From Adiantum capillus-veneris (Eukaryota; Streptophyta; Polypodiopsida; Polypodiales; Pteridaceae): a DNA stretch of 64,000 nt. Positions within the stretch are counted from its first letter, which is position 1, and the number at the start of each line of letters is the position of its first letter. Made by a program: the position numbers and the translations under genes. Location: contig CM043971.1 of NCBI GenBank assembly GCA_014529385.2, positions 98,262,985 to 98,326,984 of the forward strand, given 5' to 3'. A model generated the notes under the pieces. It was not told the origin of the DNA and did not search any database. It was given only the letters and a program-made list of their open reading frames with translations. Of this stretch, positions 51,618 through 60,685 are shown piece by piece.

Positions 51618-53300
51618 ATGGAGAGTGAAGAAAAAATGGACGAACAGAACATACTAGAAGAGCCGAAGCCATTGGAGGTGGTGGCAGAAAGAGCTGTCAA
51701 GTTGACAGATGAAGATGAAAAAGACATGCACATGGTGCATGAACTGCTCAGAAAGATTAAAGAAAGATCCAGAGCAAAGGAAGTAGCAATTGAGACAGCA
51801 AAACAAAAGGAAGCAGAGTTGCAGAAGAAGTTAGAGGATGCTATGACTGAATCTGAAAGTCATAAAGCATCACTCTACGATGCAGAAAACGAGAGAGACG
51901 GCTTGATACTCCAACTAGCCGAAGCTTCAAGAGAGGTAACAAGTTCACAGGAAGCAAAGGAGCGAATAGAAGATGAGCTGGAGGTAGCCAAGGATGAGCT
52001 CATTGAGCTAAGGGAAAGAGTCGAACTTCAAGAAAGGACAATCACGAGACTCAGGACAACCCCTAGAGCTAGCAGAGCAGGAACAGAACAAGAGGGAGCC
52101 CTCGTACCAGCTCTGGAAGATCAGGTCAGAAGTTTGCAAAGAGAGCTAAGGATAGAGCAAGTGCAAAGATTGCACATGGAGGAGGGATCATTGGCTGCAA
52201 AGGAGAGGCTCACATCAGAAAACCAAACACTAAGGACAGGAAATGAGGCCCTCCGCAAACAGCTCCAAGACCTCCAAGAGCAACAAAGAAGAGAAACAGA
52301 GCCACCACAAGAAGAAGCAGGGGGAGCAGCCATAGAGCTACCAGAAACTGGAGAGGCAACCAAAATTGAAGATCCAGCCCCAGTTCAAGAAGTGGCCTCG
52401 ACTGCAGGAATCTCTGAAGAAGAAGAACAAAGGCTCCAAGACCAAATAGAAAAGTCAACAGAGGAAAGTGCCAAGGCGGAAATGGAATGGGAAAGGAGAC
52501 TCCTCATCTCCATTAGACTTCAAGGTTTAGACACAAAAGTGCTCCATGAAGAGTGGATGCAACCCAGCCTGCCTTTCCCTCTGATGAAATTTGAAGTGAT
52601 AAAGACGAAAAAGAGAATAGAGGAGGAGCAGTATGTCGCTCTTTACGAAGGCGACATCACAAAGGATGAACAATCAAAGAAGATTGTAGATTCTCAACCT
52701 AGATGGAGGAAAGGTTGGCTGAACAAATACCCAGCCTACCTCATCTACTTGGTAGAGGCTCCAAAGGAGATTCGGGAGGATGCAACCTTCTGCCCGGTGC
52801 CAAGAGTCAGAAACTGGAAAGAGCATGGCAGGATTGCGGAAAAGAAGCCAAATTGGCTTAATTATCCCAGGATGCCAGGACCAAAGGAAGGAGAGAGAAT
52901 AGGTAAAGCCTACATGGTGAAAACCCTAACGGGCACCATCAAACTCTTTACTGGATCTCCTGACCTTTCGTGTCAGATGCTAAAGAAAATCTGCAGGACT
53001 CTCTTAGCATGCATTGAAGTGTTCGTGCCAGATAAAGCCACTACCTCGAGTCTACTATCGACGGCCGACACAGTGACGGATATGATGTATGATCTTTCAT
53101 TGCAGCCATCACCAAAGGTGTTACATCTCTTATACCAAAGAATTATGTTTTTGCCTAGCTTCCACATGCAAACATTCGAAGAAGCTTTCTACACCGGCTT
53201 TTTCACTCACGAAAGCAAAATATTCGGCCCAACCTTGACCATCGGCAACCTACGCTATGGATCACATTTGCAGATGCTCAAGATGACAGGACTCTATTGA
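51618..53300 (+). CDS. Element A ORF4: coiled-coil protein in the same frame as ORF3
   Basis: 560 residues from the ATG at 51618, but the frame is already open from the TAG at 51447, so ORF3 and ORF4 may be one ~1000-residue protein interrupted by a single stop. Residues ~15-230 are heptad-rich and highly charged (MVHELLRKIKERSRAKEVAI; KERIEDELEVAKDELIELRE; LQEQQRRETEPPQEE), a long coiled coil suited to dimerisation. Residues ~290-560 are globular (WRKGWLNKYPAYLIYLVEAP; KTLTGTIKLFTGSPDLSCQM; TFEEAFYTGFFTHESKIFGP) and end 49 bp before the 3' LTR. I do not recognise the C-terminal domain. Element B has a decayed coiled-coil equivalent (59221-59976). Confidence 0.75.
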   Translation: MESEEKMDEQNILEEPKPLEVVAERAVKLTDEDEKDMHMVHELLRKIKERSRAKEVAIETAKQKEAELQKKLEDAMTESESHKASLYDAENERDGLILQLAEASREVTSSQEAKERIEDELEVAKDELIELRERVELQERTITRLRTTPRASRAGTEQEGALVPALEDQVRSLQRELRIEQVQRLHMEEGSLAAKERLTSENQTLRTGNEALRKQLQDLQEQQRRETEPPQEEAGGAAIELPETGEATKIEDPAPVQEVASTAGISEEEEQRLQDQIEKSTEESAKAEMEWERRLLISIRLQGLDTKVLHEEWMQPSLPFPLMKFEVIKTKKRIEEEQYVALYEGDITKDEQSKKIVDSQPRWRKGWLNKYPAYLIYLVEAPKEIREDATFCPVPRVRNWKEHGRIAEKKPNWLNYPRMPGPKEGERIGKAYMVKTLTGTIKLFTGSPDLSCQMLKKICRTLLACIEVFVPDKATTSSLLSTADTVTDMMYDLSLQPSPKVLHLLYQRIMFLPSFHMQTFEEAFYTGFFTHESKIFGPTLTIGNLRYGSHLQMLKMTGLY

Positions 53301-53337
53301 CCAAGCCTAAAAGTCATGTCAGGGACGACATGAACGC

Positions 53338-53349
53338 GGAGGGGGGGAG
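53338..53349 (+). other. 3' polypurine tract of element A
   Basis: GGAGGGGGGGAG directly abuts the 3' LTR start TGTTGAGCC. Confidence 0.95.
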
Positions 53350-54282
53350 TGTTGAGCCAGCAGAGAATCACACCCACATTTTTGCTCACACCCATCATTT
53401 TGTAACCATTGATTGTAATAAATGTCTTTCCGACATTAATTTTGATTTGAGCCATTCATTAAGTAACGGGACTCAATTGAGTTTCCAGCTTGTAATCCTG
53501 AAGTAATTTCACCTGCTGATGTAAATAATTAGAGATGTTCTCACCTCCAAGGCTGAGGTATATAAGCCAAAGTTTTGTAATCCAAAGGAGATTCAATTAT
53601 TAATCAAAGAGAGTTTTTGAGCGCTGTGACTGTGTCTGAGAGAGAGAGAGAGAGAGTCTTATCTTCTTGCTACGCGAGCTACGGGGCCGCCATTGGAGAA
53701 GCGACACCGCCATTGTGTTAGCAACGGTGAGAGCTACGCACAGATACCAAGAGTGCGCGCTATCAGCTTCTACGTGTGGTAAGTTACTATGAGCTTCGGT
53801 GTGAGTTTTCTTCCAACTCGTGTGTCGGACTAGAGCGTGCTGCATATCTATAGAACCACAACGAGTAGAGCTACGCATTAGTACCATCGGGGTCAAGTTT
53901 CGGTCACCTGTATTTTTCGGCCTGTCTTCATACGCATTTACCGCACGGAGTGGTTATAGGTTGATTTTGCAGTTCAAGTCTTTAGGGTGTTGTTCTTACC
54001 TAGTGTATAGACTTCCCCTTGAGTTTGAGATCGAATCAATGATTCTAGATCCTGTTTCGTATAGCATTCGTTCGTAGTACGGATTTCAGTCACTTGCATA
54101 TTTTAGAACTTAGATTTGATTTCCTTAGTAGTGATTGTCATTAGAAGGTCGAGTAGATGATTTGACACCCACTTAGTTGTTTCCATGCGCCTGCGGATCA
54201 AGCTCCGTCCTCATCCGACAAATTCTGTTGTTGGTTGAGTTCTCGCTATTTAGCTTCCGCTAGCGGCGTAACCGCCTTAACA
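53350..54282 (+). repeat. 3' LTR of element A
   Basis: 933 bp, TGTTGAGCC...CCTTAACA, about 1.4% different from the 5' LTR outside the AG tract by visual comparison. TATATAA at 53559; AG tract of 19 bp at 53638-53656. Confidence 0.95.
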
Positions 54283-54287
54283 GTCAC
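54283..54287. repeat. Target site duplication of element A, right copy (GTCAC)
   Basis: Exact match to 37811-37815. Confidence 0.95.
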
Positions 54288-55058
54288 AACTTTTCTCATC
54301 GATTTCATAAAATGGTAGATACCGATCTTAATGAAGTAGTGATTCTTGGAGTACCTTGGATACGCATGTACAAAGCAACACCAAATTGGCAAGAAGACAC
54401 CTTACAACTCATATTCAATGACACATCCTTCACCACTCCATTAGCACAAAGAGATCACTTCTAGGAGATTCAGCCTCTTTTGAAAAAACCTAAACCTACA
54501 CCGTCGCGATCAACCAAGGCAATCAGAAAGGTTTAGGTCAAGAAGTCGAAGATGCAGTCAGATCCATAGAAAATATGGATTCCCAAGAGCAGTTGTACTC
54601 AAATTCAACCCCCGCTAATTGGACCTCCTTCTTCAACCACCACGCCTGCTCATCCCAAAGAACAAAAATCTTCTCATGCCCAATCTATAACTTCCCATTG
54701 GATATCAAATCCAGTCCGGCCCAACCACAAGCACCCCGCAACAACCACTTGGGAATGGACACCAAAACAACATTGACAACAAAATGGATCACAGTCTCCA
54801 CGCTTCCCATCAAAGAAGCTCCAATGGATCCTGAAAAAGGCCACACCAACTAAAAAGGATATTATGTCAAGGTTACCAGCCTCCACCATCAAAGAACGAG
54901 TGCGTCTTCTTCAAACCCTTTTATTCGAGCCTTGTAGCTTCAAAACAACCTCGCCAACACCAGTCCATTGAAAAAATAGTTCAAAACCCACATCTTGCAT
55001 AATATTTTGTTACCCCATGTATCTCTATGCCACACCTTCGTTCGGGATGACTCAAACT
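54288..55058 (+). pseudogene. Element B: second protease-like domain (right part) and W-P-K tail
   Basis: Reading continues across the insertion site of A into HRFHKMVDTDLNEVVILGVP and WIRMYKATPNWQEDTL, equivalent to A's LLLGQPWQKQYNAMIDW. The tail then shows KIWIPKSS (54573) and TTWEWTPKQ (54748), matching the W-I-P-K repeats of A and C, amid stops. It ends before the internal purine tract. Confidence 0.7.
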
Positions 55059-55071
55059 GGGAAGGGGGGAG
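55059..55071 (+). other. Internal polypurine tract of element B
   Basis: GGGAAGGGGGGAG after GACTCAAACT, the same place and context as in element A. Confidence 0.65.
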
Positions 55072-57339
55072 TAATACAGACTTGTAGCAAGATGATCATA
55101 ATTTTGTACATAATATTTTCTTGTAAATTGTTTTCCTTTTCATGAGCTTTTTAGGAATTTTTTATCTCTTAGCAGGCATATTATTGAGCCGTATTGCAAA
55201 ATTCATGAGAAATAAGATGCTAGATAGAGTACGTATATATGAGTGAGCATCATAATTTTGGTGGCAAATTTTGGCCAAATAACTATTATTCTTGGTAATT
55301 TTCTTTTAATTTCAAGCTAAAACAGATTAAAAAATGAGTCTCGATAGCCAAAATCGAGTTCTAAAAGAAAACACCAAATCTATAGAGCAAGGGCTTCAGA
55401 CATGGAAAATATGGAAAGGTTTGGCGGGCCAGTCAGATTTTAAGCCAACCTATGAAGGATCAAAGCTACAGAATAGAAGCCATTTGGCGACCGAATGTCC
55501 AAATGATGAATTTTTTGAATCGCAGGTGGTATGACAAAAAGATACGAGTAATCAAGGTAAGTATGCATAGGGAATTTCAAGTTGGTCAGGGACATATAGC
55601 CATAATAGGGAAAATCAAGCTCATTTGCATTCAATGAAAGAGAGAGAGAGAGACCCTAGGAAACCTAGAGTTCTCTGTTGCATTTATGCTTGCTGCGACC
55701 ACCACAGTAGCTCTTACTACAACAAATTTTTCAAGTGTGATCACTAACTCAACAAGAACATTTTGTGTATATGCTACACTGCACCAAAAACATCAATCAG
55801 CAGAACATATCAAATCAGAGGTGGGAAATTTGCAAACTATCTGAGCCCATTGGGGGCAGCTATACATGTCAAAATCAAAAACTTTTTCATTAGTAGGCTC
55901 CTGATAATAGTTGCAAAAGGATGTGGAACATGGATTGCGATCCATGTTCCCAAAACCCTACTTTCAAAAAAAATGGGCAGTAGACTCCCCATAAACCCAT
56001 GAACATAATGTGCTAAAGGGATCTGCAATCCATGCTCCAACATGGATCGCGATCCATGTACCCTAATAACAGATTCAGGATAAACATTTAGCCTATGATT
56101 AAAGGTAGCAAAGAGGAGCCTGCCATGCAAATTGGGCACAAAATGCATCAGAAATCACCAGAAACCAAGGGATCTAGCAGTTTTAGTTTACAAATGGTCA
56201 TTTTGGATCTAGCCAGTGCTAAAGTGATCCTAACTCCAAAATTCTATGTCAAATGGCTTAGGATATGTACCAAAAACTAACCCACCAAGTCTGGTAGCAT
56301 TTGACCTCAGAACATGGATCACGATCTATGTACCTCCAAGGGAAATTCTAACAAATTTCAACAGTTGACAATTAGTAGCCATATACATGGGAAATACAAG
56401 ACAAAGGGTGTTAGAATAGTACATAAATGTCGATTTTGAGGTTTAGAGCAGATGTGTGAGAAACCAATGTGCCAAAGGGGTAACATTAAAAGTTTCAAAG
56501 TTTGTGAAACCTAGCTTAGAAATGATTTCAAAGTCATTGAATTTGCTTGGCTAGATCTCCAACCTCAAATGGAATGAGAAAGTATTGAAAATTGATAGGC
56601 AATTGGACAACAAGGTGATTCTCAGACACAAATCACCAAAAGTCAAGGAAACATCAGTTGGTAACCAAGGGCAATGATTAAAAAGGGGTCCCAAAAACAG
56701 ATATGGTCAAAGTTGAAAAAACATGGCCATAAACTAGGAAATGGAGTAAACCATGTCCAAACTTGAAAAACTTTCACCAGTGTGCTAGGATGGACTATAG
56801 GAGCATGTGTGGCACATGTCATTCCAAAACCTTGCCAAACATGGATCGCAATCCATGTATCTTTTTCACCCATCTAGGAAGGAACATCACCATCTAGTCC
56901 TGGACACCACACAAAGTCTAGCCCTGAAGTATCAAGTGATTTGGATCTCAGGATCACAACCAAAAAGCTCAAATTCTCTAAGCATGAAACATTTTCCAAA
57001 GTTTGACCTAAAATCTTAATTAATGATCCAAACCCCAAAGTTTTTGGACCAAAGCATCACCATGATGTGCTCTACTAGGTGGTATCATCAAATCATTAAA
57101 GTGTGCTCCAACGTGGATCGTGATCCATGTACCTCAAAGCCGAATTTCATTTGTGATTTCTTACCCTAGTGACTATAGTTATCCTAGATGCACCGGTGAA
57201 GTTTGGTCAAATATGGAGTAGTTTTGACAAAGTTATGCTCATTTCTCATTTTATGGTCAAAGTTTACTTTTTGTTTTCCCTTTTCTTGACAACCTTTGAT
57301 CATCTCCTGGCTCTAAAAGCAACTTGAAATTGGTCACAG
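55072..57339 (+). other. Spacer of element B
   Basis: About 2.3 kb without a long open frame, equivalent to A's 47245-50024. It holds the palindrome array listed separately and a short AG run near 55640. Confidence 0.6.
55928..57130. repeat. Palindrome array in the 3' spacer of element B
   Basis: Copies of the 20 bp palindrome (half-site ACATGGATCG): 55928-55947 (one change), 56040-56059 (perfect), 56312-56331 (two changes), 56839-56858 (one change), 57111-57130 (two changes). A degenerate copy lies at about 56018-56034. Start-to-start spacing is 112, 272, 527 and 272 bp. Confidence 0.88.
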
Positions 57340-58204
57340 GATGCCCCACAAGAAAGCCCAAAAGAAGTGGGGGGTGGCACCTTATGAGATCACCGACATC
57401 TCATCAAATGAGAAGGCTTGCATCATTGATCAGGAGCTAGAATCATTGATCAGAAGGCTCACATCATTGATCAGGAGCTAGAATCAATACCAGCAAATAT
57501 CTTCATTGGAAGGTTCCAAGCAAATGATGGAACTAAAGTCAAGACCACCATATTTCCCAAGGAATTGTGGACAATACACCAAAAATCTGAAGTACCAAAA
57601 GGGGTCAAATGCTTACATCTGGATATCTTCTTCCGATTACGACCACGGGGAACAATTATTTGGAGAGCCCATCCAATACAATGGGGAAGCAACACTAATA
57701 GGCAAAGATGGGGTGATAGTAAAAGTGAAGATCACCCCAAAAATCATCAATGAAGCTCTTCATTTGCAACAAGGGATCCACAACCTTTTGTGAAAAACCA
57801 AGGCAATAGATAATGACAAAGCCTTCCTCAATCAAAGAGGCCACAAGTTGACCTACCAAGATCTAATCTACTCCGAGATTAAGTTTCCTTTGCGGTTGAT
57901 ATCCCATCACTTCAAAGTGCAAAAGCCACCCCAATATACTAAACCAATGTTGCATATGGCAGTAATGATGGCCATATGGCTAGCATAAAGGAGGGTGGTC
58001 AGCTGTGACTTTGGAACTTACATCTTGGAAAATTTAGTGGAAACAAACATAAAGGGGATTGATAAAAGAAAAACATACATGAACGTTGGACCAGTGCTAA
58101 CCAAAATTGCCTATCAAGCATTAGGAATGATTGATGAACTACCACCCATAGAATTGCAAATGGAGTTGATTCATAATCCAAAAGAACGGCGAAGCCGGTG
58201 GTAG
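57340..58204 (+). pseudogene. Element B: ORF3 homologue
   Basis: A decayed copy of A's ORF3. Matching blocks: GRFQANDGTKVKTTIFPKEL (57505 region), then in a shifted frame ATLIGKDGVIVKVKITPKII and NEALHLQQGIH (to 57793), then KAFLNQRGHKLTYQDLI, QKPPQYTKPMLHMAVMMAIW, and after a stop NVGPVLTKIAYQALGMIDEL (to 58204). The order and spacing match A, so the ORF is an old component of the family. A small direct duplication at 57413-57490 adds to the disruption. Confidence 0.7.
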
Positions 58205-58640
58205 GACCCTCTAAAGTGCATCACACAAAGACGAAAAAAATTGGACAAACACGACTAAAGGTGAGGTCAAACAAGACTACAAATACAATATCCATTACAC
58301 AAACGCAAAGACCTATGGAAGAGGCTCAAGCCCAAAGAGAAAAGCTTCGTCAATAGAGGGATGAGGAAAAAATAAATCTTGGAACTGAAGTAGTCGATGA
58401 TGAGAATCGACCACTAGAACACCATAGGCCGAAGCTCTTGAAAAGATCAAACATCACAAATGAAGGATAGCCACAAAGAATTTGAATATTTCCAGTGACA
58501 TGTGGCAACAAATTTAGAATGAGCTCAAATGCAAAGCTGAACACAAAGGGAACAAGAAGAATCCAAGTGTCAACGCGTCAATGATCTTGAATCATCTAAT
58601 GAGTCTATTAAAGCAAAGGAGGGAGACAAAAATCATATTG

Positions 58641-59234
58641 CAGGAGGAAATACACAAGAGGAAGGTGATGTAGATAATTTGAAATTCACACCAAAATATG
58701 CCATCAACAATAAATGCAACCGCACCTCCTTCTACTCAAGAATCAGGTGACCAGACAATTGAAAAAGAACATGAAGAGTCGATAACAAATATGCCCAAGC
58801 AAACAATTGACAAAGTGTCACCAACAACACATACATCCCCAAATACGGATAATGCTTAAGGTGGTCAAGAGATCAAACAGTCTCCAATTTCACCAGAAGG
58901 ACAACATGATAAGGATAAAATAGTGGAAGAAATACCGCAGGAGGAAATACACAAGAGGAAGGTGGTGTAGATAATTTTGAAATTCACACTAAAATATGCC
59001 ATCAACAATAAATGCAACCGCACCTCCTTCTACTCAAGAATCAAGTGACCAGACAATTGAAAAAGAACATGAAGAGTCGATAACAAATATGCTCAAGCAA
59101 ACAATTGACAAAGTGTCACCAACAACACATACATCCCCAAATACGGACAAAGCTTAAGGTGGTCAAGAAATCAAACAGTCTCCAATTTCACCGGAAGGAC
59201 AACATGATAAGGATAAAATAGTGGAAGAAATAAA
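58641..59234. repeat. 297 bp in-frame tandem duplication in element B
   Basis: The unit 58641-58937 (CAGGAGGAAATACACAAGAG start) is repeated at 58938-59234 with only a few differences, for example one extra T in the GATAATTTTGAA run. The period is 99 codons. Both lie in the Thr/Pro/Gln-rich part between the ORF3- and ORF4-like relics. Confidence 0.9.
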
Positions 59235-60363
59235 CATGATAGAAGTTGGCACCTCCTACCAACCTCAAGGGACACAACAAAATCCCAGATCGTCTTGCTC
59301 ACAGACAATAGTAGATGAAGGGACACAAATGATAGTAGATGAAGGGACCCAAATGATAAAGTCTTTTGACATTGACACACATTTGAAACAAATCAAGATA
59401 TAGTTTCAATGTCAAAGAGCACTCTACAACCTACACGATTTGGAGCAGGAGGATACCAAAAGAAAGGCAGCTAAAGCAATTAAGGACAATCTAGAACTGC
59501 AACAAAATATCAAAGGATTACAAATAGTGAAAACACAACTCTAGTTGGAACATCAAAACGAACAAGAAAATGCTGCATATTACTACAAGGAAGTTCAATC
59601 TTTCAATGAGGTAAATAAAAATTTTCAAGTCAAGTAGTAGAACCTAGAGGAAGAGCTAGCCAAAGAAAAGCAAAAGAACACCAAACTTGGAGAATCATAT
59701 GCGGTTGTGAGAAAAACACTTACACAACTCCTAGCCATGCAAGAGACACCAACACCAAAAAGCGCTTCAGCACAACCACCTTTGTTGACACACGAGCTAA
59801 AGGATCTAAAGGCTACACTACCTCAAGATCAATATGACAAAAAAATCCTGACAGTAGGGCATAAAGCAATACAAAAAGCAAAGGATGAGGATGTTGCAAA
59901 GCTCCAAGAACAACTGACAAAAGCAAAGGGGGACCTGGCCGCTCAAAGTGCAACACATCAGGCGGCATTACAATGAAAAAAATCTAGCCATTAAGGCCAT
60001 GCAAGCCCAACCAGCTCTTGAAGAAGTCTCTCAGACAACAGGACAAGGACATATAGCACTGGATTTTCCACTACCAAGATACCTAGTACTAGCATAGAAG
60101 CAACATTGCATGACTTTGAAGATCTAGCTGATACGCAAGTTCTTGAAACTACCAGAGAAGAAATTCAATGGTGATTCTCAGAAGTGCATGATCCTTCACA
60201 CAAAGAATATTTGCAATACAAACTCAAGGTGTTCAAATCAACTGCTCTTCTCATGATTAAACCTGATGGGGTTGTGAAGAATCCTGGGCATGAAATGATT
60301 TCTCTTCCACTGATGATACAAGAAGCTCTCTTATGGAAAAGGAAAATGATGACTACCCTCAAG
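59221..60363 (+). pseudogene. Element B: ORF4-like coiled-coil relic, cut by element E
   Basis: Fragments show Gln/Lys/Glu-rich heptad sequence (EEELAKEKQKNTKLGESYAV near 59650; AKLQEQLTKAKGDLAAQSAT near 59900), like A's ORF4 coiled coil. At 60184-60363 comes a globular piece (YLQYKLKVFKSTALLMIKPD). A 24 bp direct repeat (ATAGTAGATGAAGGGAC) occurs at 59309-59356. Stops interrupt it, and the LTR of element E begins at 60364. Confidence 0.6.
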
Positions 60364-60685
60364 TGTAAAGAATGAGGATGCAAGAGAGCTACACAAGACA
60401 AGCACAAAGCACACAGAGATGGAAAGCTTCTTCTTCTTCTTCATAGAAAAGAGAGTACAAAATGACTAAGTACTAAAGCTGAAAAGTAGCACATATGTAC
60501 ATGCGGTCACTGAGTGTGAACTCGCTAGAAGCGTACTAGGCTGGCACTATAAGTGTAGTCCAGCTGTAGAATCACTGGCAGAGATCCTCCGTGTCGGTCA
60601 CCTAACGCGCCAGTGAGTAAATGCCGTAAGCGGCCAAGACCCGTAGTGGATGCTAGCTCAAGGTGTAGAGCTCGACATCTCAACA
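60364..60685 (-). repeat. 3' LTR of element E
   Basis: 322 bp. On the minus strand it begins TGTTGAGATGTCG and ends CATTCTTTACA. The flanking TCAAG (60359-60363) is the predicted target duplication; its partner lies outside the window. Confidence 0.75.

Larger units (their letters stand above)
37816..54282 (+). mobile_element. Element A: young, non-autonomous Ty3/gypsy element
   Basis: A complete insertion of 16,467 bp: two LTRs beginning TGTTGAGCC and ending CCTTAACA, a 5 bp target duplication GTCAC, a tRNA-Asp-type primer site, and a 3' polypurine tract. The LTRs differ at roughly 13 positions by eye outside the AG tract, mostly transitions, so the insertion is recent compared with its neighbours. 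The order is leader, ORF1 (gag), ORF2 (protease, truncated integrase, second protease, W-P-K tail), internal polypurine tract, spacer, ORF3/ORF4. RT, RNase H and the first part of the integrase are absent, so enzymes must come from a related element. It sits in sense orientation inside element B. Confidence 0.95.
30260..60363 (+). mobile_element. Element B: old decayed Ty3/gypsy element, interrupted by A and E
   Basis: The parts in order are leader with palindromes (30282-31242), gag (31559-34620), RT to integrase (34800-37400), a second protease-like domain split by element A at 37811/54283, W-P-K tail, internal purine tract (55059), spacer with palindromes (55928-57130), and ORF3- and ORF4-like relics (57340-60363). 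Element E cuts it at 60364. Its 5' LTR was not found and may have been lost at the contact with element C. Stops and frameshifts are frequent throughout, so it is much older than A. Confidence 0.8.

Noticed and set aside
50229-53300. True envelope gene
   Set aside because: No signal peptide, transmembrane segment or fusion-peptide-like stretch is visible. Only the position resembles env.
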